Of a stretch of 64,000 nt of DNA, positions 1-8,708 are shown in pieces (within the stretch, counting starts at the first letter, position 1; every line of letters begins with the position of its first letter). The notes beneath the pieces were generated by a model. It was not told the DNA's origin, did no database searches, and worked only from the letters and a program-made list of their open reading frames with translations. A program made the position numbers and the translations under genes. Source of the DNA: Priestia abyssalis (GTDB lineage: Bacteria > Bacillota > Bacilli > Bacillales > Bacillaceae_H); NCBI RefSeq assembly GCF_002019595.1, contig NZ_KV917369.1:3736624-3800623 (forward strand), read 5' to 3'.

Positions 1-589
1 GATAGATCTCCTCTTCTTCAAATGTCTGGCTTAATTTTTCATTTAACTCTAAAGCAGACTTCAAATCATGTCCGAATGGTTTTTCTATAATGAGTCGCTT
101 CCATCCTGTTTGAGGAATGATCCCGCCTTCCTTAATATTTGACGCAATAACATCCACAAACTCGGGTGCAACAGATAAATAAAACATGCGGTTTTCAGGG
201 ATGCCTAACTGCTCTTCACGTCTTTCAATAGTTTCAAGTAACCTTTTATATCCTTCACGCTCCGCTACATCCAGGGAACAATATCGAAATGCGTCAAGAA
301 ACTTTTCCATCTTAGAAGAATCATGAATTGAATGCCTGGAGAATGTTTGAATTGATTGTTCAACATGAATTTGAAAAGTATAGTCAGACCATTCCCTTCT
401 TCCTAAGCCAATAATTGAAAATGAGTTAGGCATCTTGTCATCAAGAAATAACTTATATAACGCGGGGAAAATTTTTCTCTTTGCCAAATCCCCTGTTGCT
501 CCAAACAATACAAAGGTCATAGAATCCAATTCCAGCTTCTTTAACGTATCAAGAGCGCTCCCATCATTTGAAATAGTTAAATTGTTCAT
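1..589 (-). CDS. zwf: Glucose-6-phosphate dehydrogenase, N-terminal part (runs off left edge)
   Basis: Oxidises glucose-6-phosphate to 6-phosphogluconolactone with NADP+, the entry to the oxidative pentose phosphate branch and to the dissimilatory RuMP cycle. Reading leftward from the ATG at 587-589, behind a strong GGAGGGG ribosome binding site, about 196 codons are present. They include the N-terminal Rossmann motif FVLFGATGDLAKRKIFPAL and the conserved IIEKPFGHDL stretch that follows the substrate site. The C-terminal half lies outside the window. It is divergent from hxlR, and the shared intergenic region carries an HxlR-type operator oriented toward zwf, which suggests formaldehyde control. 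Confidence 0.93.
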   Translation of the reverse strand, partial: MNNLTISNDGSALDTLKKLELDSMTFVLFGATGDLAKRKIFPALYKLFLDDKMPNSFSIIGLGRREWSDYTFQIHVEQSIQTFSRHSIHDSSKMEKFLDAFRYCSLDVAEREGYKRLLETIERREEQLGIPENRMFYLSVAPEFVDVIASNIKEGGIIPQTGWKRLIIEKPFGHDLKSALELNEKLSQTFEEEEIY

Positions 590-629
590 TCCATCCCCTC
601 CTGTGTTCTTTATCACTTGTATAGAACTA

Positions 630-697
630 AGTATAGTGTTTATAATATTCATTCGTAAGTACGCACTTTATTTTTATATAGTATCTAAAAGTATACT
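630..697 (-). promoter_or_regulatory. HxlR-type operator and -10 box for zwf
   Basis: On the minus strand the box AGTATACTTTT (697-687) is followed after 17 nt by AAAGTGCGTACTT (669-657), with ACTATAT in the middle, and 21 nt further by the -10 box TATACT (635-630). Both boxes, the 17-nt gap and the 21-nt gap to the -10 are the same as in front of the two hxlA copies. The positions are seen directly. HxlR binding is inferred from the proximity of hxlR and the known role of HxlR as activator of hxlAB in B. subtilis. Confidence 0.7.
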
Positions 698-726
698 GTT
701 GTTGTACTAAGAACGGAGGGAAACAA

Positions 727-1092
727 ATGGGGCATCTTTGTAATAAGACGTTTAACTGTGAAAAAGAATTGACACTTGCTATTATTGGTGGTAAATGGAA
801 AATGTTAATCTTATGGCATTTAGGTAAAGAGGGAACAAAGCGATTTAACGAGCTAAAGGCTCTCATACCAGGTATCACTCAAAGAATGCTTGTCAACCAA
901 TTGAGAGAACTAGAAGAGGACCTTATTATTCATCGTGAAGTCTATCCCGTTGTACCGCCTAAAGTAGAATACTCACTGACAGAACAAGGAAAAAGCCTAA
1001 TGCCAATTCTCGAATCAATGTATGAATGGGGAAGAAACTACATGGAAACTAACGTGAAAAGCCAGGGAGAAAGAAAGGAATCGGTCGAATAG
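727..1092 (+). CDS. hxlR: HxlR family transcriptional activator of formaldehyde fixation genes
   Basis: 121-residue DUF24/HxlR winged-helix protein, the usual family length. The start is set by GGAGGGAAACAA directly upstream. The motif FNCEKEL places Cys11 and Lys13 exactly where B. subtilis HxlR has the pair that formaldehyde cross-links. The winged helix covers the middle ([24 protein letters not shown]) and the wing contains [14 protein letters not shown], typical of the family. Lying between zwf and hxlA-hxlB, it is the obvious local regulator of both. Two close paralogues occur at 2936 and 14946. Confidence 0.93.
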   Translation: MGHLCNKTFNCEKELTLAIIGGKWKMLILWHLGKEGTKRFNELKALIPGITQRMLVNQLRELEEDLIIHREVYPVVPPKVEYSLTEQGKSLMPILESMYEWGRNYMETNVKSQGERKESVE

Positions 1093-1125
1093 AAAAAACA
1101 GCATAAGTTAAGCTATAAGATAACC

Positions 1126-1174
1126 AAAAACCACATGCAGCGACTTTTCCAAAGATTGTTGCATGTGGTTTTTT
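1126..1174 (+). terminator. Intrinsic terminator after hxlR
   Basis: Stem CCACATGC (1131-1138) pairs with GCATGTGG (1161-1168), preceded by A5 and followed by T6. It separates hxlR from hxlA. Confidence 0.85.
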
Positions 1175-1222
1175 AAGGTTCATTTATACTAATTAACTTT
1201 TTATTTATCTGTTTTTCACAAC

Positions 1223-1290
1223 AGTATACTTTTTAACACTATATGCGATGAAAGTGCGTACTTCCTTTTTCTGAAATTTGAATCTAGAAT
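1223..1290 (+). promoter_or_regulatory. HxlR operator and promoter of hxlA copy 1
   Basis: AGTATACTTTT at 1223-1233 and AAAGTGCGTACTT at 1251-1263, separated by 17 nt with a central ACTATAT, then TAGAAT (-10) at 1285-1290. A -35 placed 17 nt upstream of the -10 would be TTCCTT, a poor match to TTGACA, as expected for an activator-dependent promoter. The layout repeats at 13845-13912 and, inverted, at 630-697. Confidence 0.75.
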
Positions 1291-1340
1291 GAAGTTGTAA
1301 GAAACAAAATCATAAAATTTAAATGAGGAGTGAATGATTT

Positions 1341-1982
1341 ATGAAACTTCAATTAGCATTAGATCTTGTCAATATTCCAGAGGCAAAGGAAGTCGTAAAC
1401 GAGGTACAGGAGCACGTTGACATTGTGGAAATTGGTACACCGGTTGTCATTAATGAAGGACTTAGAGCTGTAAAGGAAATTAAAGAAGCATTTCCTTCTT
1501 TACAGGTGTTGGCTGACTTGAAAATCATGGATGCAGGTGCATATGAAGTAATGAAGGCATCGGAAGCTGGAGCAGATATTATTACTGTACTCGGAGCAAC
1601 TGATGATGCAACGATTAAGGGTGCAGTGGAAGAAGCTAAAAAACGAGGGGCACAAATCCTTGTCGATATGATTAATGTAAAAGACCTTGAACAGCGTGCA
1701 AGAGAAGTTGATGAACTTGGTGTAGATTATATTTGCGTACACACAGGCTATGATCTTCAAGCAGCTGGAGAAAGTCCTTTTGAACAGCTTCAAACGATTA
1801 AACGTGTCGTAAAAAAGGCAAAAACGGCAGTCGCAGGCGGTATCAAGTTAGATACACTTCCAGAAGTGGTACAATCACAGCCTGATCTGGTCATTGTAGG
1901 CGGCGGGATTACAGGCCAGGAAGATAAAAAGGCAGTCGCTGCACAAATGCAAAAATTAATTAAACAAGAAACTCTTGTATAA
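1341..1982 (+). CDS. hxlA: 3-hexulose-6-phosphate synthase, copy 1
   Basis: Condenses formaldehyde with ribulose-5-phosphate to D-arabino-3-hexulose-6-phosphate in the cytoplasm, the first step of the RuMP pathway. The 213-residue protein is of typical length, with the OMP-decarboxylase-superfamily barrel signature ADLKIMDAG near residue 60 and the phosphate-binding VAGGIKLDTL and VIVGGGIT loops near the C-terminus. A GAGGAGTG site precedes the ATG. hxlB follows after 8 nt, so the two are co-transcribed. A second copy at 13958 differs at only two residues. Confidence 0.96.
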   Translation: MKLQLALDLVNIPEAKEVVNEVQEHVDIVEIGTPVVINEGLRAVKEIKEAFPSLQVLADLKIMDAGAYEVMKASEAGADIITVLGATDDATIKGAVEEAKKRGAQILVDMINVKDLEQRAREVDELGVDYICVHTGYDLQAAGESPFEQLQTIKRVVKKAKTAVAGGIKLDTLPEVVQSQPDLVIVGGGITGQEDKKAVAAQMQKLIKQETLV

Positions 1983-1990
1983 GAGGGAGC

Positions 1991-2557
1991 ATGGCAATCA
2001 TGCAAACGACTCAATATTTAGCCGAAATTATAAAAGAGCTGTATCAGACAACTGAATTAATAAAAGATGAGGAAACTGAAAAACTAGTCAACAGCATCCT
2101 TGAATCGAAAAAGATCTTTGTGGCTGGTGCAGGGCGATCTGGATTTATGGCCAAGTCTTTTGCGATGCGGATGATGCACATGGGTTTAGATCCCTATGTA
2201 GTGGGTGAAACGGTCACTCCTAACCTGGAGAAGGATGACATCTTAATTATTGCATCTGGTTCAGGAGAAACAAAAAGCTTAGTATCTATGGCTCAAAAAG
2301 CTAAAGATATAGGCGCAACTCTAGCTGTTGTAACCATTTCCCCTGAATCAACCATAGGGAAACTAGCAGATATCGTCGTTAAACTCCCGGGTTCGCCTAA
2401 AGATAAGGAAATGATCCAGTATAAGACCATACAACCGATGGCTTCACTATTTGAACAAACCCTTTTATTATTGTTCGATGCTGTGATATTGAGATGTATG
2501 ACGAAAGAGGGATTAGACTCCAATACGATGTTTGGCAGGCATGCCAATCTTGAATAG
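1991..2557 (+). CDS. hxlB: 6-phospho-3-hexuloisomerase
   Basis: Isomerises 3-hexulose-6-phosphate to fructose-6-phosphate, completing formaldehyde fixation. The 188-residue single SIS-domain protein shows the sugar-phosphate-binding signatures VAGAGRSGFMAKSFAMR and IASGSGETKSL, and ends with the family tail MFGRHANLE. Overlapping start options exist (ATGGCAATCATG), the first behind GAGGGAGC. It is the only intact hxlB in the window, because the copy after hxlA-2 is a 25-codon stub. Confidence 0.96.
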   Translation: MAIMQTTQYLAEIIKELYQTTELIKDEETEKLVNSILESKKIFVAGAGRSGFMAKSFAMRMMHMGLDPYVVGETVTPNLEKDDILIIASGSGETKSLVSMAQKAKDIGATLAVVTISPESTIGKLADIVVKLPGSPKDKEMIQYKTIQPMASLFEQTLLLLFDAVILRCMTKEGLDSNTMFGRHANLE

Positions 2558-2751
2558 AAGAAGAAACTCTTGTACATTCTTAGATGAAGCAGCAAGCAAT
2601 CTATAAAACTACGATAGAATAATTTTCACGTAATAAGCAAGGAATAAAAAGATTAAAGGTCGTTGGTGGTTTCTTAAAGCAAAGACTAATACAGTTTGAA
2701 ACAGCATAATAATTTAATATAATACAATCATAATTAGGACAATGATCCTTA

Positions 2752-2791
2752 GAAAAAAAGCTCTGGATTTAATAAGAATCCGGAGCCTTTT
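2752..2791 (+). terminator. Intrinsic terminator after hxlA-hxlB
   Basis: GCTCTGGATT (2760-2769) pairs with AATCCGGAGC (2777-2786) with one G-U pair, flanked by an A tract and a CTTTTC run. Confidence 0.85.
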
Positions 2792-2935
2792 CAAAGTAAA
2801 ATCCTTTTGAGAAACCCTTTGGACGAAGTTAATTAGCCATAACATGCTCTTTATTTTCTCAGCAAGGATTAAGATATTAAAATAAAACGGACTAAAAATT
2901 ATTATGTTAATCCCTTAATGGAAAGAGTGTTTTTT

Positions 2936-3304
2936 CTACTCGATAAATTCAATTTTTTCTAATCGTTGTTTCATAGTAGCCTCCATATAGTTTTTTCCCC
3001 ATTCGTACATAGAATCAAGAATCGGTATTAAAGTCTTTCCTTTTTCAGTAAGTGAGTATTCCACTTTGGGTGGAACAACAGGGTAGACTTTACGCTCAAC
3101 AATGAAGTCTCTTTCCAGTTCTCGCAACTGATTAGTAAGCATTCTTGAGGTAATATCCGGGACGACAGACTTCAGTTCACTGAATCGTTTCGTTCCCTCT
3201 TTGCCCAGACACCATAAAATGGGTAACTTCCACTTTCCACTGATAATAGAAAGTGTTAACTCTTTTTCACAGTTAAACATCTTTTCACAAGTATGATACC
3301 CCAT
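2936..3304 (-). CDS. HxlR family regulator, second paralogue
   Basis: 122-residue DUF24 winged-helix protein, closely similar to hxlR throughout. The formaldehyde-reactive pair is kept as Cys12/Lys14 in FNCEKEL. The start follows AGGAGGGAAACAT. It stands alone, convergent with hxlB, with no HxlR-type two-box operator in front of it. It may be a second formaldehyde sensor acting on the same promoters or a diverging duplicate. Family assignment is firm, target unknown. Confidence 0.9.
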   Translation of the reverse strand: MGYHTCEKMFNCEKELTLSIISGKWKLPILWCLGKEGTKRFSELKSVVPDITSRMLTNQLRELERDFIVERKVYPVVPPKVEYSLTEKGKTLIPILDSMYEWGKNYMEATMKQRLEKIEFIE

Positions 3305-3776
3305 ATGTTTCCCTCCTAGGAAATATAACTAACAATATGTCTTCCTCGAAACTACTATTTATAAATTCATTTTAAATTGTTTCTTTTTATTACATATTAA
3401 TTGTGTCAGAGGTCCTTACGTAAATTTATGTATTCATTTTTCTAAAACTTAAACATGTAGTATGTTTAAGCTTTAGAGATGAGTTTTAAGCTAACAAAAA
3501 TTGGGCAACAACATCCCAATGCCCATTGCAATTATTGTAAATAAATAGAAAGTTATGTTGTATTGTTTTAAGTTACATGATTTGAAAGAAAAAATGTTTG
3601 GGAGTATGCAGCAAGGTTCACCCTGCTTTACGCATTCATGAAAGATTATATCTTTTTTATTAGGGATGTCATTTTAGCCGTTCGTAAAAGTCCAATTTTA
3701 TTAACTTGGCAAGGAATATGAAGAAGGAACACAAAAGTAAATCTGTATAATTAGGAAGAAACTCGTCAAAAAATTA
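3305..3776. other. Intergenic stretch without a recognisable gene
   Basis: AT-rich, with stop codons in all frames. I see no coding, RNA or repeat signature other than the terminator that follows. Confidence 0.5.
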
Positions 3777-3804
3777 GCATCTGCCGGCGAGCAGATGCTT
3801 TTTT
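3777..3804 (-). terminator. Bidirectional intrinsic terminator
   Basis: GCATCTGC (3777-3784) pairs with GCAGATGC (3791-3798) around a CGGCGA loop. T6 follows on the plus strand and an AATTTTTTT run on the minus strand. It ends the minus-strand membrane-protein remnant. Confidence 0.85.
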
Positions 3805-3843
3805 ATCTCCCCGTAAGGTGGTTTTTATTATCACTCTAACTCT

Positions 3844-4568
3844 CTAAAACGAATAACTATGTAGCATTTTATAGAGAGACTTAAATAATATAACAAGCGC
3901 AAAAACAAGCAACATAATATGTTCGAACTTTACTGTACAATCCCGTTTGTTCCGAAGAAAAATCCATATCCAAAGAATGGCCAACATGCCCCAATTTAAA
4001 TTCGATACGAGCTCCATTCCGACCAATGACCTCATCCTCTGCAACCTTCGTTTATATTGTATTGTCTTAACAAAATAATGGAACGAAAAATAGAGGTTTG
4101 GGAATGATGTAATAATGGACTTAAGAGATAAATCCAGGTTATAGTTATTAACACGGTCATAATGATAAAGGAATCAAAGAATAATTGAACAGCATGGTAT
4201 CTTCTTTCTTTGGTATACACTTTATAAAAAACAGCAATACTATATAAAATTACAAACATGTTATAAAAAAAATTAGCCCATCCAGGAAATTGGTAGTCTA
4301 TTTTTAAATAAGATGAATGATACCGCCATATTAACTCTCCAATAAAATAACTAGAATATCCAATAAAGATAAGCACCCAAAATCTTTTTTCCTCTTTTTC
4401 CTCTATTCTGCAAATAGCTGCTCCTATGAAGATAAGTGCTAACAAAGGCCCCATAATTGCCACTATTCCTGCTCCTAATGAAGTCCCTGACCATAGTAAA
4501 ATCACTAAATAAAAAACAAGGACATAACTTCCTGATATCACCATTAGAGGCTTTCGTAATTTCTCCAA
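3844..4568 (-). pseudogene. Broken multi-pass membrane protein
   Basis: Two minus-strand frames overlap at 4032-4044. The first (178 residues from 4568) has about five hydrophobic segments and stops after NINEGCRG. The second (66 residues, 4044-3844) continues the hydrophobic character with two more helices. The change of frame at the overlap, with membrane character on both sides, suggests one gene split by a frameshift or small deletion. The sequence vaguely resembles membrane domains attached to bacterial GGDEF/EAL proteins, but no cytoplasmic domain remains and I do not assign a function. Confidence 0.5.
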
Positions 4569-4633
4569 TTGATTTCATCTACCTCTCGTTATAAAGGTTT
4601 ATTTTTATAAAGATGATGATCCAATTATAAAAA

Positions 4634-4678
4634 AGAGCTTATCAATTGTTGAACGACCACTAGATAAGCTGTTTTTCA
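4634..4678. terminator. Intrinsic terminator-like hairpin
   Basis: AGCTTATC (4636-4643) pairs with GATAAGCT (4663-4670), followed by GTTTTTC on the plus strand and preceded by an A5 run. Confidence 0.6.
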
Positions 4679-4712
4679 TTCACTGTCAAAACGAAAGATA
4701 CTCTAAAATCAG

Positions 4713-4750
4713 CAGGCAGCTAAGTTTCGTGTAACGTACTTAGCTGCTTG
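4713..4750. repeat. Inverted repeat without a T tract
   Basis: CAGGCAGCTAAGT (4713-4725) pairs with ACTTAGCTGCTTG (4738-4750), allowing one G-U pair. It lies downstream of the minus-strand thioredoxin-like gene and may stabilise its 3' end. Confidence 0.5.
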
Positions 4751-4830
4751 TCGATTCCTTAATTCGCTTGGGGTAAAAAATTAAGGGTCTCTGTAATAAG
4801 ATATACAAACACCTTAGATTCTTAAAAATT

Positions 4831-5304
4831 CTAGCTTGTCGTCCCTTTAATTAACTTTTGATTATTTTCATTTAATACACGCTCAATATGTTTACAAAGC
4901 TTTTGTATACCACTCCTTCCGGCTTGGAAGTGTCGCAGTTTTCCTTCTTTATCAAATACGTAATAAGCTGGAACGTACTTATTTTCAAATATATTCGCTA
5001 ATTTATGTTCACTGTCTACGAAAATAGGCTGTATAACATCATGTTCTATTGCCATTGCTTCAACTACATTTAAATCCAAATCGTCTTCTGAACGGGACAT
5101 ATGAACTACTACAACATTTAAGTGATTTGTGTATTCATCGCGTAATTCATTTATGTCCGGCATGGCTTTTTTACATAAATAGCAGCTTACAGACCAGAAA
5201 TGAAGTAATGTTGCCTTTTCTCCAACCAATTGTTCTTTTGTTATTTCCCCATTAATCCAGGCAGTTGCACCTGTTAACTCTGGCATTTGTTCTCTTAACT
5301 TCAT
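4831..5304 (-). CDS. TlpA/ResA-like thiol-disulfide oxidoreductase, cytoplasmic form
   Basis: 157-residue thioredoxin-fold protein with the redox motif WSVSCYLCKKAMP (CxxC) near residues 38-50 and the cis-proline segment YVPAYYVFD near 113. The N-terminus MKLREQMPELTGATAW has no signal peptide or membrane anchor, unlike ResA or StoA, so it probably acts in the cytoplasm. It sits downstream of opuAC with an 66-nt gap and may or may not be part of that transcript. The partner protein is unknown. Confidence 0.8.
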   Translation of the reverse strand: MKLREQMPELTGATAWINGEITKEQLVGEKATLLHFWSVSCYLCKKAMPDINELRDEYTNHLNVVVVHMSRSEDDLDLNVVEAMAIEHDVIQPIFVDSEHKLANIFENKYVPAYYVFDKEGKLRHFQAGRSGIQKLCKHIERVLNENNQKLIKGTTS

Positions 5305-5370
5305 AACCCCATCCCTCTAATATGTTTTTCTACTATCTATTTGGAATACACTTATACAATCATTCAGCTA

Positions 5371-6279
5371 TTACTCCACCCAGACTTTTGTCACACTACT
5401 ATTCTCAGAAATCCATTTTTTTACGCCTTCTGCTTCATTTTTGGCGTTATTAATCTCAGATTCTAGCTTTGCTAACTGATCTGAACTGATCTTAAATTTT
5501 CCAAGCCATTTAGCGACTTCAGGATAATCTGTTGAGAATTCTTTACGGCTGATCGCTTGAAGCTCTTCGGCCCCGTTTGGATTCATAAGTTTTTTAGGAT
5601 CTTCTAAATAACGCAGATTATATTTTTCGAAAGCCCAATGTGGACGCCACAATGTGACAACAATTGATTCTTTATTCGATACAGCTTTATCCAGTTCTGC
5701 CAACATAGCCGGTGTACTGCTTTCAACTAAAGTCCAATCATTTAATCCATAACCAGGAATTGCTTCTCTGCTAAGACGCATTAAACCAGCTCCCGGTTCA
5801 ATCCCAATGATTTTTCCTTTTAATTTATCCTTATGATTCTTTAAATCTTCTATTGATTGAACATCCATATAATCAGGTACTGCCAGTCCATTATCCGCTT
5901 GATCATACCACGTTCCCAGTATTTCTAAATCATCACCAAACTTATCCATATACGAGGCGTGTGTAGAAGGCATCCAAACATCTAAAAATAGATCAATATT
6001 TCCTTGAGCCACTCCAGAGAAGATGGGTGCAACATCCGCTTGAATAGCTTTCACCTTATATCCTTTCTCTTCTAACAACGCTTTCCACAAAAAAGTGACA
6101 GCTACATCTTCATCCCATGGTATGTATCCAATAGTAATTTCCTTTCCTTTCTCTCCCCCTTCTTTTTGTACTGTATTTGTTTCTTTACCACTTGTTACGC
6201 TATTACTGCCACAGGCTGTTACAAACATCATCACTAATATGGCTATAATCGTAATAAAAAAGTTTCTTGTTTGCTTCAT
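5371..6279 (-). CDS. opuAC: Glycine betaine ABC transporter substrate-binding lipoprotein
   Basis: 302 residues. The N-terminal hydrophobic segment ends in the lipobox VTAC (Cys about residue 23), so the mature protein is a lipid-anchored receptor on the outer face of the membrane. The body is an OpuAC/ProX-type domain (ITIGYIPWDEDVAVTFLW, WMPSTHASYMDKF, VVTLWRPHWAF) with tryptophans typical of quaternary-amine boxes. It is the last of three transporter genes (opuAA-opuAB-opuAC). A 208-nt gap with an inverted repeat precedes it, so it may be expressed at a different level. Confidence 0.92.
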   Translation of the reverse strand: MKQTRNFFITIIAILVMMFVTACGSNSVTSGKETNTVQKEGGEKGKEITIGYIPWDEDVAVTFLWKALLEEKGYKVKAIQADVAPIFSGVAQGNIDLFLDVWMPSTHASYMDKFGDDLEILGTWYDQADNGLAVPDYMDVQSIEDLKNHKDKLKGKIIGIEPGAGLMRLSREAIPGYGLNDWTLVESSTPAMLAELDKAVSNKESIVVTLWRPHWAFEKYNLRYLEDPKKLMNPNGAEELQAISRKEFSTDYPEVAKWLGKFKISSDQLAKLESEINNAKNEAEGVKKWISENSSVTKVWVE

Positions 6280-6375
6280 TGTACCTCCACTCCAATCTGA
6301 TTTATTTTCCTGATTAGCAGAACCTCACCCGTTATCTTTGAAAAAGGGGGTTGTTTCCCTATCGCTCCTTATATA

Positions 6376-6401
6376 GTCATGTTGAAACCAATTAACATGA
6401 C
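6376..6401 (-). repeat. Small hairpin between opuAB and opuAC
   Basis: GTCATGTT (6376-6383) pairs with AACATGAC (6394-6401). There is no T tract. It could protect the 5' end of an opuAC message, which binding-protein genes often need in excess. That role is inference. Confidence 0.4.
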
Positions 6402-6487
6402 GGCTTATGCCAAAACATATATAAGTTTTCCTGCAGATATCCTAGCGGTAAATCAGGCATCCACCGGCGCGCCAATCATAGCTCCTC

Positions 6488-7351
6488 TTATCTCACGGAT
6501 TGAGCACTCCTTTTTTTCTGAGCAGCAAGGTGTGTCATTCGATCTAAAATAATCGCGATAATGACAACTGCAATACCGCCGATAAAACCTAAACCAACAT
6601 CCAGCATACTAATACTTCTTAGTACCTCTGCTCCTAAACCTCCTGCGCCGACCATTGATGAAATAACGACCATAGAAAGAGAAAGCATAATGACTTGATT
6701 TACACCGGACATAATCATCGGCAAAGCCAACGGTAACTGCACTTTGATTAACTTTTGCCATTCTGTTGCTCCAAATGCTTCAGCTGCCTCCAAAGTCGTT
6801 TCAGGAACTTGTTGAAGACCTAATAATGTTAAACGTACAGCCGGAGGCATCGCAAAAATACAAGTGGCAATAAGAGCTGTTACGTTCCCTAATCCAAACA
6901 GAAGAACAGCCGGTATTAAATAAACGAAGGCAGGCATGGTTTGCATAATATCAAGGGCAGGACTGACAACTGCTCTCACCCTGTCAAAACGATAAGATAG
7001 AATACCTAACGGAACACCAAAGAGAAGAGAAATCATGGTGGAGGCTAAAACGAGAGACAATGTGAGCATGGATGCTTCCCATAAATTTAAGCTTATAATG
7101 AGAAGCAAACCTAAAGTTGTGAAAGCTGCTATTTTCCACTCCGTTAACCACCAGGCAAGCGCTACAAGAATCATTACCATTACTAGCGGAGAAGGGGTCG
7201 TTAATAGCCATTCAAGCGCTCCAATTACATTTGTCATGATGTCATTGATGACATTAAATACACCGGAAAAACTGTCTGTCATATAATCTACGAAAGAATT
7301 AGCCCATTCATCTAGAGGAATACGAGGTATGATTGAGGAAGCCGTTGTCAT
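6488..7351 (-). CDS. opuAB: Glycine betaine ABC transporter permease
   Basis: 287-residue inner-membrane permease with six to seven hydrophobic segments and the ABC-interaction (EAA) loop LEAAEAFGATEWQKLIKVQLPLALP near residues 188-212. It forms the pore for ATP-driven betaine import. Its start overlaps the end of opuAA by 4 nt (translational coupling). Confidence 0.93.
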   Translation of the reverse strand: MTTASSIIPRIPLDEWANSFVDYMTDSFSGVFNVINDIMTNVIGALEWLLTTPSPLVMVMILVALAWWLTEWKIAAFTTLGLLLIISLNLWEASMLTLSLVLASTMISLLFGVPLGILSYRFDRVRAVVSPALDIMQTMPAFVYLIPAVLLFGLGNVTALIATCIFAMPPAVRLTLLGLQQVPETTLEAAEAFGATEWQKLIKVQLPLALPMIMSGVNQVIMLSLSMVVISSMVGAGGLGAEVLRSISMLDVGLGFIGGIAVVIIAIILDRMTHLAAQKKRSAQSVR

Positions 7352-8613
7352 ATTTGTCCCACCTCCATTTGATAAGATTCAAAACCTTTCTCCTCTGCCG
7401 CTTTTATTTGCTCTGTTAAACTCGCAATCAGTGTATTTTGTGTAATCATTCCTTCTAAACGGTTTTGATGATCAACAACCGCTACTGGAAAGTCATTGTT
7501 TATAAATAGTGGGAGAGTTTCTCTTAAAGGAACATCCGGATGAACGCACTGTATTTGACCATCCACTTTTCCTATTAAATTTTGTTTATGAAAATCAACT
7601 AGTTCTGCTACTTTATGAATGTCTAAAAAGCCTAATAAATGGTGCTGTTTATCTAGAACGAAAACGCTGGATAGTTCGTTCGTTTTCATTCTCCGTAACA
7701 CCACTTGCGGCGATTCATTTTCATATGCAAAAATTTCAACTGGTATCATAGCACTCTTTGCCAAGCGAATTTTGCTGTAATCAACATCCTGTACAAGCTG
7801 TTTTACATAATCCGTTGCAGGCTGGCTCAAAATATCTTCAGCCGTTCCAAGCTGTACAATTTCTCCATCCCTCATTACTGCTGCACGATGCCCTAAAGTG
7901 AGTGCCTCATCTAGATCATGTGTCACAAAAATAACGGTTTTCTGTATCTCGCCTTGAATATCGAGAAACAACTTTTGCATATCACGGCGAATAAGTGGGT
8001 CTAGAGCTGAGAAAGGCTCATCCATTAGTAGGATTTCTTGATTGGAGGCAAGTGCTCTTGCTAAGCCGACACGCTGTTGCATTCCTCCTGACAATTCATA
8101 AATTCGCTTATATGCCTGACCATTCAATCCCACCAGTTCAAGCGCATCTTTCCCTTTTTTCTCTCTTATATTTGCAGGCACACCTTGGATTTCTAAACCA
8201 AACGTAACATTATCAATCACGTTTCGGTTTGGTAAGAGTCCAACATTTTGGAAGACCATACCGATTTTATTTCGCCGTACTTGTTGAAGCTGTCTACTAG
8301 CCATGTGTGCAATATCGTCATTTTCCAGAAACACCATGCCTTCCGTTGGTTCAACAAGCCCATTTAAGCATCTAAGCAGTGTTGATTTTCCGCTGCCAGA
8401 CAGTCCGATTAACACAAAGGTTTCTCCCTTTTTCACTTCAAAATTAGCATCAAATATGGCGACCGTTGTTTTTGTTTCTTGTTCGACCATATACTTACCT
8501 TGTCCTGACCTTCGCAGTTCAAGCGCTTGTTCCTTTTGACGTCCGAACACTTTTGACACATTGGTAACACGAATAATAGGCTCTGCTAATCTAGATTTTT
8601 GTTCCATGTTCAC
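7348..8613 (-). CDS. opuAA: Glycine betaine ABC transporter ATP-binding subunit with CBS domains
   Basis: 421 residues. It has Walker A GLSGSGKS, the signature LSGGMQQRVG, and Walker B LLMDEPFSALDP followed by the H-loop VTHD. Two CBS repeats lie in the C-terminal 110 residues (EIFAYENESPQVVLRRMKTN onward), the module that senses ionic strength or nucleotides in OpuA transporters. The start follows GAGAGTGAAC. Since the next genes upstream degrade betaine, this importer probably feeds catabolism as well as osmoprotection. Confidence 0.94.
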   Translation of the reverse strand: MNMEQKSRLAEPIIRVTNVSKVFGRQKEQALELRRSGQGKYMVEQETKTTVAIFDANFEVKKGETFVLIGLSGSGKSTLLRCLNGLVEPTEGMVFLENDDIAHMASRQLQQVRRNKIGMVFQNVGLLPNRNVIDNVTFGLEIQGVPANIREKKGKDALELVGLNGQAYKRIYELSGGMQQRVGLARALASNQEILLMDEPFSALDPLIRRDMQKLFLDIQGEIQKTVIFVTHDLDEALTLGHRAAVMRDGEIVQLGTAEDILSQPATDYVKQLVQDVDYSKIRLAKSAMIPVEIFAYENESPQVVLRRMKTNELSSVFVLDKQHHLLGFLDIHKVAELVDFHKQNLIGKVDGQIQCVHPDVPLRETLPLFINNDFPVAVVDHQNRLEGMITQNTLIASLTEQIKAAEEKGFESYQMEVGQI

Positions 8614-8651
8614 TCTCCTCTCTTGTATTAAAGAAATTAACTTTTAAAAGA

Positions 8652-8701
8652 GGTTTGACACGTATAGCTTAGCCCAGCTATAGCGTACAACGTGTCAAAC
8701 C
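8652..8701 (-). terminator. Long hairpin between betaine dioxygenase and opuAA
   Basis: Outer arms GGTTTGACACGT (8652-8663) and ACGTGTCAAACC (8690-8701) pair perfectly, with an inner TAGCT/AGCTA stem. On the minus strand CTCTTTTAAAAG follows, a weak U tract. It probably acts as a partial terminator that splits expression of the degradative genes from the importer. Confidence 0.65.
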
Positions 8702-8708
8702 AGATTGA

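Noticed and set aside
1500..1793. Minus-strand open frame inside hxlA, also present as 14135-14410
   Set aside because: It is the antisense of the conserved hxlA coding frame and has no ribosome binding site. Its preservation in both copies simply follows from hxlA identity.
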